Of a stretch of 64,000 nucleotides of DNA, positions 11,030 to 23,330 are shown in pieces. The translations under genes and the position numbers were made by a program. The first letter of the stretch is position 1. Each line of letters opens with the position of its first letter. The stretch is from Siphonodentalium dalli. Its lineage: Eukaryota; Mollusca; Scaphopoda; Gadilida; Siphonodentaliidae. The stretch covers positions 16,537,729 to 16,601,728 of the forward strand of contig CP136068.1 in the NCBI GenBank assembly GCA_032622095.1, given 5' to 3'. The notes under the pieces are model-generated. The model did no database searches and was not told the origin of the DNA. It was given only the letters and a program-made list of their open reading frames with translations.

Positions 11030-12330
11030 ACAAAATACACGGGAACGGGTACGGGTAAATCGATGAACATCGCCATGGTTACTTGGGAACCTTCAATGCA
11101 GCTCATAAAGCAATAGCGATTTAGAACGGGTAGATGTGTCCCATTGACAGGTAACCTTTCACTACGATTCCTCACTCAAAGGTTCACGAATTACATGTAA
11201 TTCCAGTCAGCTATGCGTTAACCTATCTATTGCAAGATTTCATGGGCACACATCATGCATTGATAAAGTCGTCATTTTAAACCAGGTTCTATGTTCAAAT
11301 TCTCGAGGCGGCTTCTAGCACTGTTTTCACTAACAACGTTGTTCACTACATTAATGAGAGATTGTGGTTGACAGAGTGAGTAGATGGTGTTAACTAACTA
11401 ACTAACTACACCCCATTTTCACCCCTCCCCATCCCGTTGGACTTTGATTTTCCCAACTGGTCCCCCACATCCGCCTTAATGGTAGCATATTCTAAATGAA
11501 TCTATGTGTCACTAGCCGGGGGTGGGTATAACCCATTAGGCCGACCACTACAAGAAAATGTGTAGATCTGAGCCTCAACAATCCTAATATGCTAATATCT
11601 ATAGTGGTCTAACGCCATGCAAATTCACCACGATTTTTTTTTTCTTAAATTAATTATCGGTTTCTGACTGGCCAATGGGGAGGGACCGGGACACACCGGA
11701 TCGAACATGGTTTGTCCCGGTGTGAGAAATATTTTAAATCTGAACATGAAATTTTCTAAATCCTAGCATCCAGACTGGCATCAAACTATCCATTTGTTGG
11801 ACATTTTGAGACCTGACATCCCCCAAAAGTTGGAAAATTTTCAACAGTTTATGATGGCAATTTCAGTCCAAATGTTTTACCAAAAATAGGAAAATATGCA
11901 AATGTTGGTCTAAAAACTACAAATTCTCCACTAATAAATTGATGGAATATTAAACTACGGGAACAATTTCAACCTATTGTTGGTGTGAAATTTCCAACAA
12001 ATTTTGTGTCAAATTTCCAACTGTTGAACATTTGACCAAAGTTTGGGGGGCTGAGACACGCTTGTTGTCACGTCCCTGTCTCCACCCTTTGTACAAGGGC
12101 ATCAATATATCGTGGATTTATCGATGTATTGCACATTTTAATACGACCGTTTAGTTATATTATCGTATGTAGGTATGTGTATATTGTAGTGAGGATAATA
12201 TAGGTCGCTGAAGACACGAAATACCTATACATACTCAACAAAATCTAAGCATAATCAGAACGAGTTTCAGCTGTTTTCTGTGTTTTGCACAGATGTGAAG
12301 TGAACGCTCTTTATTCAATCCGTATAATAA
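11030..12330 (+). repeat. Degenerate direct duplication, copy 2
   Basis: Second copy of the unit at 8726-10600, same orientation, about 430 bp downstream of it. It has diverged heavily and has a short TAAC tandem at about 11392-11407. Either an old segmental duplication or two insertions of one non-autonomous element. Confidence 0.65.
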
Positions 12331-12559
12331 ACAGACTACATTTTAACACATTTTATCGTTACCAAGTTTAACTGTTATACCTACATCCGGGGTTAGATCC
12401 TGAAAAGGTCCTATTCTTGGGATAAATGATTCCCTTGCTCCGACCCTTCGATCTGTTAAAATTCCGAACCATTGTTTACTTAATATGACTAAATATTCCC
12501 TAACCAAAATAGGGGACAAATTCGGTCTTACACATAACCATAGATTCGGAGCACACACA

Positions 12560-12968
12560 TAACCATAAATTCACTCCATTTATGCATATATACACCCAAT
12601 CAATGGCTATAAGGTCCTTCTTTTTATACCAATACCCCGCACACTCGGCAATTCATACACACCGGGCTTGAAAATACACCTCACTCTTGACAATCACATA
12701 GCAAATTCATTACCATGCAGTCAATCATTGTATACATATTCTCACCACCTTTTGCCAAATGTCACCCATGTATACCTATTCGCCACACACATGGCCATAT
12801 AGCCTCTCAATATATACATATACACAGCCATAGAGTCACTCCAAATATGCATTTTTCATCAGTGACTCCAAGCTATTGAAAAGGTAAGATGTGCCGAAAC
12901 CGGTATAGCTGTTTGTACATACATGTAATAAACATTCAACAATGAACGGATACCTTTCTTAATTTTCA

Positions 12969-13020
<52 letters not shown>

Positions 13021-13830
13021 GTAGTCGCCACACACATGGCCATATAGACACTCAAGATATACATATAAACCACACCCATAACAATAGTCATTCCAAGTAT
13101 ATATATATACACCCCACCAACGGTCATACAGCCCTTATATACATGTATACACATCACTTGACAATCACGCACACCAAATCTATTACCATACAGTCACTCC
13201 TTGTATACATATTCACACCACATTTTGCCAAAGGTCACCCCTGTATACCTATTCGCCACACACATGGCCATATGGCATCTCAATATATACATATACATCA
13301 CACCCATAGCCATAGCGTCATTCCAAATATATATATATATATATAGTTGCCACACACATGGCCATATAGCCACTCAATATATACATATACACCACACCCA
13401 TAACCATAGTCATTCCAAATATAGATATACACCCCACTAATGGTCACACAGCCCTTATATATATCAATACCCGGAAAACTCGGCCATTCATACACTACAG
13501 GCTTGAATATATTCCTCACCCGTGAAAATCATATACCAACTGTTTTACCATACAGTCACTCCGTGTATACCTATTCATTCCACCATTTGGCCATACGGCC
13601 ACTCCCTGTATACATGTACCATGGCGACACAGCCCTTCAATATATACTTATACTCTGTACACAGGGCCATTCATGCACTCCAGACTTGCATTTTCACCTC
13701 ATAATGTATACCCATATGCTACATTTGTGACCACACGGTCCCACCTTGTATACATATTCCCTCCACCGTTGGCCATATGGTCACTCCCCAGCCATGACAT
13801 CTACCTCCTGTATACATATGCACCCACCAG
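12560..13830 (-). repeat. Degenerate ~42 bp minisatellite (family 1, inverted orientation)
   Basis: Repeats phrases such as CACACACATGGCCATATAG, CACTCAATATATACATATAC and CACACCCATA.CCATAGTCATTCC with a short period. The reverse complement (GTGTATATG..GAGTGGCTATATGGCCATG) is the same family as the tandem DNA at 28020-28800 and 29430-30280. Embedded dinucleotide tracts lie at 12972-13012 and 13327-13345. The ORFs here are translations of the repeat. Confidence 0.75.
12972..13012. repeat. (AT)n microsatellite
   Basis: About 20 uninterrupted AT units, continuing imperfectly to 13020. It lies just inside the minisatellite tract. Confidence 0.95.
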
Positions 13831-13849
13831 TGACGATATATCAGCAACA

Positions 13850-14987
13850 GAAAACGAGAGGCCGATCACGATTGGCAGATGTTTAACCCACCCCTTGGCG
13901 ATAGTATATTACTATGATCGGAATCATAAATTAGAGTGTTGATGTTGAATTATAGAGTATAGTGTTATGTACTACTATAGACAGATGTACTTAACACAAC
14001 ATATTGGATTTTATGGGCCACTCGCAAATATAAGAGAATTCACTGGTACAGGATAGGTAATGCTGCACCAGCGCAGCTTTGGATTAAATGTGAAAGGTGA
14101 CCCGGACATGGAATACTTGAGTTAATAGAGCCAATTTAAGTTTACAATGATAATGTATCAAATTATACCAACAACAGCCATCACGATAAGACACCTCACT
14201 GCTGACCTATTAATATCAAGTATATAGCAGAGCTGTCAACTAATCACTGGCTTTGTTTATGCTGAACCTTAGCATCTATATTAAACCTATAACCGTTACA
14301 ATGAACTCAGAGCATCTGTAGAGCGATATATTCAGCTGTGCAAAGCAGCAAAGATGTTTCAGTCCACTGTTAATAGCATGCCGTGTGTAATGTTGAAACA
14401 TTTATATAAAAATTAGATACCATAGCTTTCTTTATCAGGACCTATTTAAACCAAATTTGGTGTAGGGACTCGGGGTACCCTTGGCGGAGTTATAAATATT
14501 TAATGTTTGTGTAGCTGCATAGAAACGGTGGTCATTGACATTGTTATAGGAAACAAGGTCATAAGTCTTTGTAATTCATCCTATGTCATAAATATACCTG
14601 GAATATTCAATTCAGAACAACTAAAGTTGAATGAAATACTGTAACATCTCGAGGGGGTCTATTCTGAAAATGATCAGTAAGGTCCAAGGAACATATGTGG
14701 ATGTTTCATGCTTTTATCAATATTTGTGCAATTCTTACATTTCTATACACCAAGCGCCTGGACCACACAGAAGCATGATATATTGGGAATTTACCCATTT
14801 TGGAAGATGGTCACCAAGTTTAAAGGCATATATCTCATGAATGACATGTCTTTTTCGACAATAACGAATTTCTCCATGTAGCATGTACGCTACAAATTAT
14901 TTAGGAGCAAAGATAACTTACTCAAAACTGATATATAAAATCAGTGGGTAGAAAATGTATGACCCGATATGAAAAAAGCTAATATTT
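13850..14987. other. No gene seen; probably repeat-derived
   Basis: Short open frames only. The phrases AAACCAAATTTGGTGTAGGGACTC and ATGACCTTGACC (14995 on) are of the dispersed-repeat style seen in the neighbouring copies. Confidence 0.35.
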
Positions 14988-15301
14988 CGGTGAATGACCT
15001 TGACCTTTGTGTATGACCTTGACCTCTAGAGATGAAATCCCCGCGTCAAAAGAACGCCCACCAAGGGTGTCACCCCATAAAATTTTGCATTAAACTTTTT
15101 AGTAGTAGACCATAATAAATATATTTTTTATACAGGCCAAAAACACCCTTCGTTGCCGTGGAAACACAAATTTTTCACACTAAGCTACACTGCCACAATG
15201 CGCCCCAGCACTCAGATAAATTTCAGATTATAAGCTTTGAGAAAAATATTGATAGAATTTTCCCACCAAAATGGTACCATTCTCGTCCTGGATCGTGGAC
15301 T
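14988..15301 (-). repeat. Dispersed repeat, right copy of an inverted pair
   Basis: Reverse complement of 7088-7416 over about 310 bp with moderate divergence. It ends at the CCACCAAAATGGTACCATT block. The two copies enclose 7.6 kb, so this may be two independent insertions. Confidence 0.7.
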
Positions 15302-17285
15302 AAATCGTCAGCTTCACCAACCAGTTTCATTATTGCCAGTCACATCTACAAATTCATGCACATCATTATTCTCGGAATGTCGTGAGTAACAATTTTACCA
15401 TATCATTGATGTGAACTCATAAATTGCACATCCCCCAGTTAATTTACAACTTTTAACGGAACACGTGTTATGAAAATTTCACCTGACTTGACCACAAAAT
15501 CGTTACTACCCAGGTGGCAATAATTTACGCATCAAATCGCCATCCCATATGTACCCACTTCCCACAATTCATACTTCGTATTCCGAAATGTATTGTAAGC
15601 ACACGCTACCTTATCAAGTAACTTTATCACCAAAACTTATCAACTATTGCAACCCCATTCTCTGCCTATACTTACATTGTATGATAATAACTAATTATTC
15701 GCGTCATGCTCTAGATTCTTGAGACAAGTGACATATATTTCCTTCTTTTTCAAGAACTTCCAATACTCATAGTCAACTCGACAAACATATCCCCGTGAAA
15801 ATAGGTTAATGTAGGGCCTGGATATTCACCCAAATTCATATTGGACTTATTTGTTTCTGAAATAAGCCCACATTGAGCTTATATCCGTTATACTGTTGAA
15901 TGCTGCGGGCCGCAGTGAAAACACGTTATAAAGAGCGTTATTATAGAAAGTGGTGTCGATGAAAAAAGTTGATAAAATAGTGCCAATATGAGCTTATTTC
16001 GTACTGAAACAAGATATATACTGGCTTATTCTTAAAGCCACGTTTACGCCCATATAGAGCGTAATTTGTCCTCAAATAAGCTCTATATTGGCCCAGAATG
16101 CAATACTCAAAATAAGCCCATATTGTGCTGATTTTCACAGGAACTGGACAGTTGAAGCAATCCCGATTAAAAATCCTAACAAAACACCAGAATCGTGCCA
16201 GATACATATTTATTGTACAATACACCGATGTGGCACTTTTGTGGATCTTAATTTCTCACCCTTACTATCGACCACATAACAGTTTCCGAGATCCATATTC
16301 AAGTCCAGCTGCCTTTCCTGGGCAGTCTATCGACGATTCCACAGGACGAGTGGATAGACAGCCCAGAGCATGCAGCGAGTCCCTTAAAATCTCAACAAAA
16401 CTCAACTTAAACAGGAACTATTTTATTACTCACAACACACTATGTACACAATTCTCAGCATGTGACGTCGTAAGAAGTAAAATTCTGAGAAATTCATGTC
16501 ACGTGACTATTCAATTTCTCTTTGGCTGGAATCCGATTCAATGGTGAGGCGACGAATTTCCGTTTCAAATTTTTTTTTTAACATAATTGTCACTTTTAAC
16601 AGGATAAATGTAATATTTTGTGGTGCAGTCTCTGTGGATTGTAAATAGCATTGGCGAGAGGAATTGCAGGAGATGACTGTCCATTCGGAGTTTTAATGAA
16701 TTGCGAAGTTTCCAACACTTCAGCAATTGATTTCTGACTCGCACACTCACTCTTAGTGCCGTGTATCAACAATTCTAGTGGGAACGGAATTCAAATTGTA
16801 AATTATGGACTTATCGTAAGTATTCTGTCTTATCCTTAACATAATATAAAATTTATTTGATTTTCCTTTCTGTATTTAATTAAATAAAAAATGCGGTCAG
16901 TAACTTTTGATCAAAACCATACTGAATTACGGGAAATTGTCTACTTCACTTAAATAGAAATTGTCAAAATAACCTGCACTCGTGCGCGCTGTAAACAATG
17001 TAGCGTCCGTTACTTTTCAGATTCAAACACATTATTTGGTGGCATAATTTAGATTTTTCCGTCCTGTATCCACAATTTGTCAACTTTATTGAACTAAGTA
17101 TTAATTAGTTTACGTTCGTTGCTCACAAGTGTACCATTTTTCGACTGTTAATTGGTTATTTAGACGATTTGTTTTGAAAACAAGCCAGTTGTCTAACTAC
17201 GCGTGCACCAGCTGTTGATACAAGAACGGAAACCGCCTAGTCGTTTTCCCATGTATTTGATGAACAATAGCAAAAATAAGATAAA
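15302..17285. other. No gene established; possible leader of the gag remnant
   Basis: 15840-16140 repeats the phrase AATAAGCCCATATTG/GAGCTTATTTC several times. A 140-codon open frame at 16125-16547 has no recognisable domain. The last ~300 bases before 17286 could be the leader or LTR of the gag remnant: TTATTTGGTGGCATAATT at about 17032 resembles a region after an LTR. No second LTR copy was found to prove it. Confidence 0.3.
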
Positions 17286-18120
17286 ATGGAATATCCAACA
17301 CCTCAAAGCAGCATTATTTCCACCCAAAATGAATTATACCAACATCACCTTGAATTAAGCCATGACACCGAACGACCGGCAACAGTGCCCCACTCATACA
17401 TTACTAATACCAATATTACAATAATGGATATTCAAAATCCATTATTATCACAATTAACACAGGAACTTGGCCATTTTAATATTGCTATGAAGGCCCAAAC
17501 AGAACGTCAAGACAAAGGCGACAATTTCGGCTGTCATGGTTATGATCAAAATTATTGACCCCTTCGAATTCACCAAACAGAATAATAAGCTGTAGATATC
17601 GGCTCCCAAGAAGGAAAACAAATATTATAACTGCGCACAGACACGAGGCTTGGTGGTTTTGAATTCATTAAGCGATATATTAGTGAGAACAACATAGATG
17701 GATAATTTATTTTTACTTGGCAGGACCTAAACTCACCATTACGTTAACTTTTTAGCTCTACCACTGATTCGAACCAGGCTCTTGCTTCACTATGAGCAAT
17801 TAGATAAAATTAATACTGATGTTCGCGGAACAAATATGTACCCTCGCTAAACGTGCATTTAGTGACGAACACACGATAAGTACAAATGCAACTAGTCACA
17901 TTCTTCTCCGATGCAAGCCGTGATAATATTAAATTTCGAGTTCTAAAATATCCTGTTGCAGTCGATAGGGCCACATATATTGCTCTGTGGGAAATGAATA
18001 TCAGACATCGCTGGCGCCTTCGATATGATGAACGCAATGACGAACATCAAATCAGCCATTTTCGACAATCTCAACACCCTCATCCAATGGACATAAATCA
18101 CGATCAACATCACATTCCAT
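17286..18120 (+). pseudogene. Decayed LTR-retrotransposon gag remnant
   Basis: An intact 90-codon start (MEYPTPQSSI...) ends at a TGA at 17556. Gag-like blocks then follow in changing frames: GGFEFIKRYISENNIDG (about 17658), TWQDLNSPLR, SSTTDSNQALASL, QICTLAKRAFSDEHT (about 17834), DNIKFRVLKYPVAVDRATYIALWEMNIRHRWRLR (17922 on) and HPMDINH (about 18080). The spacing and wording (TWxDL, LAKRAF, a basic segment then xPMDI) fit the capsid-to-nucleocapsid part of Ty3/Gypsy-type gag. No zinc knuckle and no pol were found downstream. Several stops and frameshifts make it a pseudogene. Family assignment is by motif style only. Confidence 0.5.
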
Positions 18121-19327
18121 GATGGCCATAATTTTCCAAACAACAAATGCCCCGTCAAGCTATAGACAGACACTGCATGCACAATTATCTCCACAGAAAC
18201 CAACCTTCAAATCTACACCCACCCCACCATACCACACGAACCCCCAATCCCACCTTCTCCACAACTCCAACTTACTAACCCAACAATACCGTGTACAGGC
18301 CATGTATGTAAGATTCAACCCCCTTTTGTACATTCTGCAAACTTCAACATCACAAATGGCTATTTGCATGTGTCGCACCCAAGACAAATTACAGTTTTAA
18401 ACTGATAAATACTCAACCATGTTCAAATTGAGTCCCCTACGCTGTGAATGGCATGAGTCCAAAGTCACATATATCAATCACACAAAGATATGCAGTTCGC
18501 TTCCCATGCACAATTCGCCTAGCGCCCTTTGCCCCTGTGCACATGGCACAGCACACAATCATGCATAACATTCCCAGATGCCTTTCAATGCTATTATCTC
18601 AAGAACATATTCACAAATATCTACATGTCGGGGATGAATAAGGCCCATGTTACACGGTATCAACAGGCATACAACTCATGCATACAATCCCATACACATC
18701 AACACATAAAATAAATCAATGACCTTACCTCAATCACCCAAATTACATACATGTCAGCCTTGTTAGGGCTGAACAAGGTCCATATTATTTAACATGTAGT
18801 TCGTAATACAAAGTACCAACAGGCATACACACCGTGCTTAAAACTTCCAGACACATACGGAAATCAAATCTCAAAACTTCAAAATATAAGGACTCAAAAC
18901 TATTCTAACTATTGCAATTTTAGGTCGCCAATAACTTTCGTTTCGCAGGACGCACTCACACGACGGTGATGACGATTTGGCAAGCATTCGTCATATGAAT
19001 ATAATTAATACCCATCCTTCAACTCATAAACCGCCAACTAATCTACCCTGATATTTACCTTATAACCATTATTTCACCGCCTAATGTTCAATAGGGGCAC
19101 ATTACCCCGAATATTGTTAAACATTACATCATAACTTCTACGTAAAACAGCGATATTATTACCCCGGCGCGAATACAATCTAACCTACCCAGCACTATTA
19201 ATTAACCAACCCAACCATATCCACTCACACCTGTCTTGAATTGACAGCTTGGTAATCACATATATAATATATTTTGAGTAAGGACTATTGAGTGATTCAA
19301 CGTTATTCTAAATTAGGAAATTTTCAG
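18121..19327. other. No gene seen; 5' flank or intron of the membrane-protein gene
   Basis: C/A-rich plus strand. The phrase AAGG.CCAT.TTA..ACAGGCATACA recurs at about 18640 and 18775, suggesting a ~130 bp duplication. Upstream exons of the two-exon membrane gene should lie here or further left, but none was identified with confidence. Confidence 0.35.
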
Positions 19328-20294
19328 GGCGAAGTGGATCGGTCTGTTACCACTACATAAGGAAGTGCATTTTAATACTCGCGCTTGTCCTTGTTGTTCT
19401 CTTTGGGGTTATTGGTATCATAATGGCTTCTATAACAGGTTTGTATATCTATTAGAGTTAGGGAGACACGGACTAAGTATTAGTCTTTGTTGCATCAATT
19501 GTTCTTAATTCAGTTCGCATGAACAAATACTCATTTGTTTGTATCAAAGTAGCCATGTATCGATCTGATTGACGGGTTGAAATATCTCTCAACTCAGAAT
19601 CATATACACTTTATTGCACGCAACAAGTACAGGGGCATCTGGCAGAATGAGTATAATATCAGCTTTCGAATATCCTCAGGTATCGATGTATGTTTATAAT
19701 TGCATTTACTACCTTTGTATGATCGATTATGTTTATAATTGCATGTACTACCTTTCTTTGACCATGCAGTATTTGTATTCATTGAAATTCTGTAATCGAA
19801 AATGGAATAACAAGCGCGGCCCTCCGTAAAATATATTTCGCGTTTTCAAATAAACTTCATCAATGGCTTTCTTATCGTTTCAGTCTTTACAATTATGAAG
19901 TAATGTCCACTAAACTGGAATGTTTTTCCACAAACATTATAAATTAATGTCCCGTATATTTCAACCACCATACAGGAACTTCTGGAACCTGGAAAATTAT
20001 GGGTTAAAATTTAAACCAATTCTAGAGTTATATATAGTTTGTTGAAATATTTATCACGACTCCACTTTATTTGTAACGTTACCGCAGTGTGCTACTCCTG
20101 ATTCGAAAGTACGAGGGGAATGTATTAAATATGGGCTGTTCTCCCAAAATGGCGGTTAACAATTTAATGTTATTTCTTTTTCAGAATGTTCTGACTGTGA
20201 GGGCCGTGTTGCCATCACCATCGTATCATATGCGTTTAGCGTCATATCTTTGATTGTCTGGATACACGTGCTGTTGATAATTATCTGTGATTAG
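19328..20294 (+). CDS. Small two-TM membrane protein, last two exons
   Basis: Two exons join in frame. Exon 19328-19438 follows an AG acceptor (TTTTCAG) and ends before GT at 19439. Exon 20185-20294 follows a pyrimidine-rich acceptor (TTATTTCTTTTTCAG) and ends in TAG at 20292-20294. Both introns bordering the first exon are phase 1. The joined frame encodes 36 residues, a split glutamate and 35 residues. It reads a basic stretch (YHYIRK), a first membrane segment (CILILALVLVVLFGVIGIIM), a short loop with CSDC, and a second membrane segment (VAITIVSYAFSVISLIVWIH to LLIIICD). The frame is open only in the phase that produces both hydrophobic helices, which argues for a real gene. The N-terminal, probably cytoplasmic, part and start codon were not found. 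No known family was recognised. Confidence 0.6.
19439..20184 (+). other. Inferred phase-1 intron of the two-TM gene
   Basis: GT at 19439-19440 and AG at 20183-20184, with a strong polypyrimidine tract before the acceptor. 746 bp, AT-rich, no coding blocks. Confidence 0.55.
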
Positions 20295-20870
20295 TGTCTT
20301 CTGTGTGCCGCATGTCCACGTTCACATGTGCACACTTAAGGATGGTTTATCTTTCCTGCCACAGACATAGAACATATCTACAATTTTTGGTTGGAAATGG
20401 GAATTATCTCATGATTGATGAGGAAACAAAATGATTTTCCGCGGTTGGAAATTCATTTTTGTTCTCATCACGAATTATATAATTACCATATCCAACCAAA
20501 AAATGTAGACGTCCTGTATATTATGCTCCGATCAGTTACTCCAGTAAAACGTCCACATTTGTATACTCATGCTTATCCATGGTAATGAGCTTGTACATAT
20601 AAAATATTTCCAAGACAGATTGGTTGATGGACAAATGGGTTAACATCATAGCATGTTTAGTAACATTTAATTGATCACCTATTACAATTTGTATAACCTG
20701 AACACTCAGTGACAACTCGATGTTAACTCATCAAGAACGGAATCACTTTGACTTTTAACACGGACGGATACGATGTATGATATCTCACTAGACAGATAAC
20801 TGTTTGTATCTGATGCAAAAATGCCACTATTTGATAGCTTAGCTTATGATAAAGCAGGCAATTCTTCAAC
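20295..20870. other. Downstream region; no further gene seen
   Basis: Presumed 3' UTR and intergenic DNA after the two-TM gene. No AATAAA was noticed shortly after the stop. Confidence 0.3.
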
Positions 20871-21424
20871 GATTGTCCACTTATAAACGGACAATTCTTA
20901 CCTAAAATGGTCATTAATAAATGTACAATCCAACCACGCATGTCACGCGAGCTTGGGATTGTCCACTAAATGAAGACATGTATAGCTAATCCTGCATGTT
21001 AGCTTCATATTTAATACGAAGGGCAATAACTATATAAAGAATGTTAATTTACTAAATAACGGTGATTTGTATGAGAAGAAGTGTTTTTGACGAAATAACG
21101 GAAATATTCGAAGAAGTGTTTTTAAATAGCGTGTCCCAAAACCTCCCCAAACCCACCCATCCAAGGGAAGAATTTGACTTATATTGGACAAGAGTTGATC
21201 TGATGTGGTGTTGCAAATTTCTCATACAAATCTCCGTTATTTAGTAAAGTTAAATTCTTTATAGAGTTATTACCCTTCAGATTTAATATGAAGCTAACAT
21301 GCAGGATTATCGATATATGTCGTGATTTAGTGGACAATCCCAAGCTCGCGTGACGCGCGTGGTTGGATTGTCCATTTATTAATGACCATTTTAGGTAAGG
21401 AATATCCGTTATAAGTGGACAATC
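20871..21424. mobile_element. Fold-back MITE with ~205 bp inverted arms
   Basis: Arms 20871-21075 and 21220-21424 are reverse complements with few differences. Both outer ends read GATTGTCCACTTATAA and both inner ends CTAAATAACGG.GATTTGTATGAGA. A second GATTGTCCAC phrase lies inside each arm, next to the AGCTTGGGATTGTCCACTAA block. The 144 bp spacer includes a fortuitous 60-codon frame (21062-21244) that is not protein-like. Target-site duplications are not obvious. The superfamily is unknown. Confidence 0.75.
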
Positions 21425-21529
21425 TTATGCGCATTAGGTGATCAGGATTGCTAGCTCATTATACGTTTTTAACACGCACGATTTGATTCCTCGTATCATT
21501 TGAGAAGGTGTGTGAATTTGATGGTAATT

Positions 21530-23330
21530 GGCACTGACCATATTTGTTATCAGTTTTGGTGACCCTCCTGTCCTATTTCAGACTGAATCGGCGCCACTTT
21601 TGTCATCGTTAAACCACACACTTAGACTCTTCATGGAAATGCATATATATACAACTGGTGAAAATTGCCGAGTATACAAATTCGTATCAAATTTAAGGCC
21701 CACATATATCTCGCCAATACGGCACCAATTTGGCGTATTTAAACCACACGATTAGATTCCTCGTATCACGGAGAAGAATATATATCAATCTGGTGGAAAT
21801 CGGCGCTAAATATACTGTTTATCTGTTTTGTCTCCCTCTCACCTTATATGCATACCTGACTCGAATGGCATCACTTGTGACATCCTTAAACCACACAATT
21901 AGACTCCTGGTATCTACAAAGTTTGGTGCTAATCGGCGACTAAACAAATTTTGATAAAATTTAGTGCCCACCCACCCCATCTCTCACCCAAAACAGCACC
22001 AATATGTCATTTGTAATAATGTGTATCACTTTGGTAGAAATTGGCGCTAAAAATATTGCGTATCAATATTGGTGCCCTCCGGATTTCAGTGCATCCCTGA
22101 CTCGAAAGACGCCACTTTTGAAAGATTTAAGCCACACCATTAGACTTCTCATACCATGGGGATGATATTGTACACCGTGTAAGTGTGGTGGCAATCGGCG
22201 ACTGAATCCATTCTTATCAAATTTAGTGCCTTCCCACAATCTTTCATCCAAACGACAGCAATTTGGCGTCTGTATATCACATACGCAGATTCCTTGCATC
22301 ATGGAGAAGAATGTGCATCAATTTGGTGGAAATCGGCGCTAAAATTAGATTTATCAATTTTGTTTCCCCTCTCCCCTTCCGTGCATCCCTGACGCGAACG
22401 GCGCCACTTTTGACATATATAAACTACACCATAAGATGTATCATATCACGGGTATGATTATATATAAGTTTCAAGGCAATCGGTGACAGAATTTGTTCCC
22501 CCCCCCCTGTTCTGCCTCTGACAACAACGGCGTCACTTTGAAACATTCTAACCCACACCATTATCTTTCTTGTAAAATGGTACTGCTAGTAGACCCCTTT
22601 GGTGCCAACTAGATGGCCCACTCGGCGCTAAAATTGGTTTGATCAATTTTGGTGCCCCTCTCCCCTTCCGTGCAGCCCTCACTCGAACGGCGCCACTTTT
22701 GACATATATAAACCACATTATTAGATTCCTAATATCATGGGGTTGATTATATATAAGTTTCGTGGCAATCGGTGACAAAAATATTTCTGCCCCTCCCCTT
22801 TTCTGCCCATGACAACCACGCGTCACTTTAGAACATTCTAACCCACACCATTATATTTCTTGTAAAAAGTTACCCCTAGTAGCCCCTTTTGTGCATCTAG
22901 ATGGCCCCTCGGCGATAAAATTAGTTTTATCAATTTTGGTACCCCTCTCCCATTCCGTGCATCCCTGAATCGAACGGCGCCAATTTTGACATATTTTAAC
23001 CACATTATTATATTCCTAATATCATGGGGATGATTATATAAAAGTTTCGTGGCAATCGGCGACAAAAAATATTTCTGCCCCTCCCCCTTTTCTGCCCCTG
23101 ACAACAACGGCGTCACTGTATAACATTATAACCCACACCATTATCTTTCTCGTTAAAAGGTACCCCTAACAGACCCCTTTGGTGCCATCTAGATTGTCCC
23201 CTGCGAATTTCTTTAGAACACAGACAGACAGACATTCGCAAATATAGATATAGAAGATAGTATTTTCGTCTTTGATGCTGGCGTTCAGAATTACGTTGCA
23301 CACTGGCACACATTAAATACACACTGGATT
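21530..23330 (-). repeat. Array of ~145 bp repeats (288 bp higher-order unit)
   Basis: Plus-strand phrases recur: CGGCGCCACTTTTGACATAT, AAACCACACCATTAGATTCCT, ATCAATTTTGGTGCCCCTC and GGCAATCGGCGACAAAA. In the last ~700 bp the unit is about 288 bp long (GATGGCCC.CTCGGCG at about 22612 and 22901), made of two related halves. It ends with GCGAATTTCTTTAGAACACAGACAGACAGAC near 23205-23235, a style common at ends of invertebrate non-autonomous repeats. Open frames on the minus strand repeat with the DNA unit and are not taken as genes. A C10 run lies at 22498-22507. Confidence 0.75.

Noticed and set aside
7088-15301. Whole 8.2 kb read as a single large transposon with inverted ends
   Set aside because: Arms are only ~310 bp of a dispersed repeat with similar phrases elsewhere in the interval; two separate insertions explain it as well.
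16125-16547. 140-codon open frame as a gene
   Set aside because: No domain, no supported splice borders, and its start overlaps AATAAGCCC-type repeated phrases.
17760-17790. tRNA B-box-like GGTTCGAATC on the minus strand
   Set aside because: No A box or cloverleaf at the right distance; it falls within the gag remnant, where the codons explain it.
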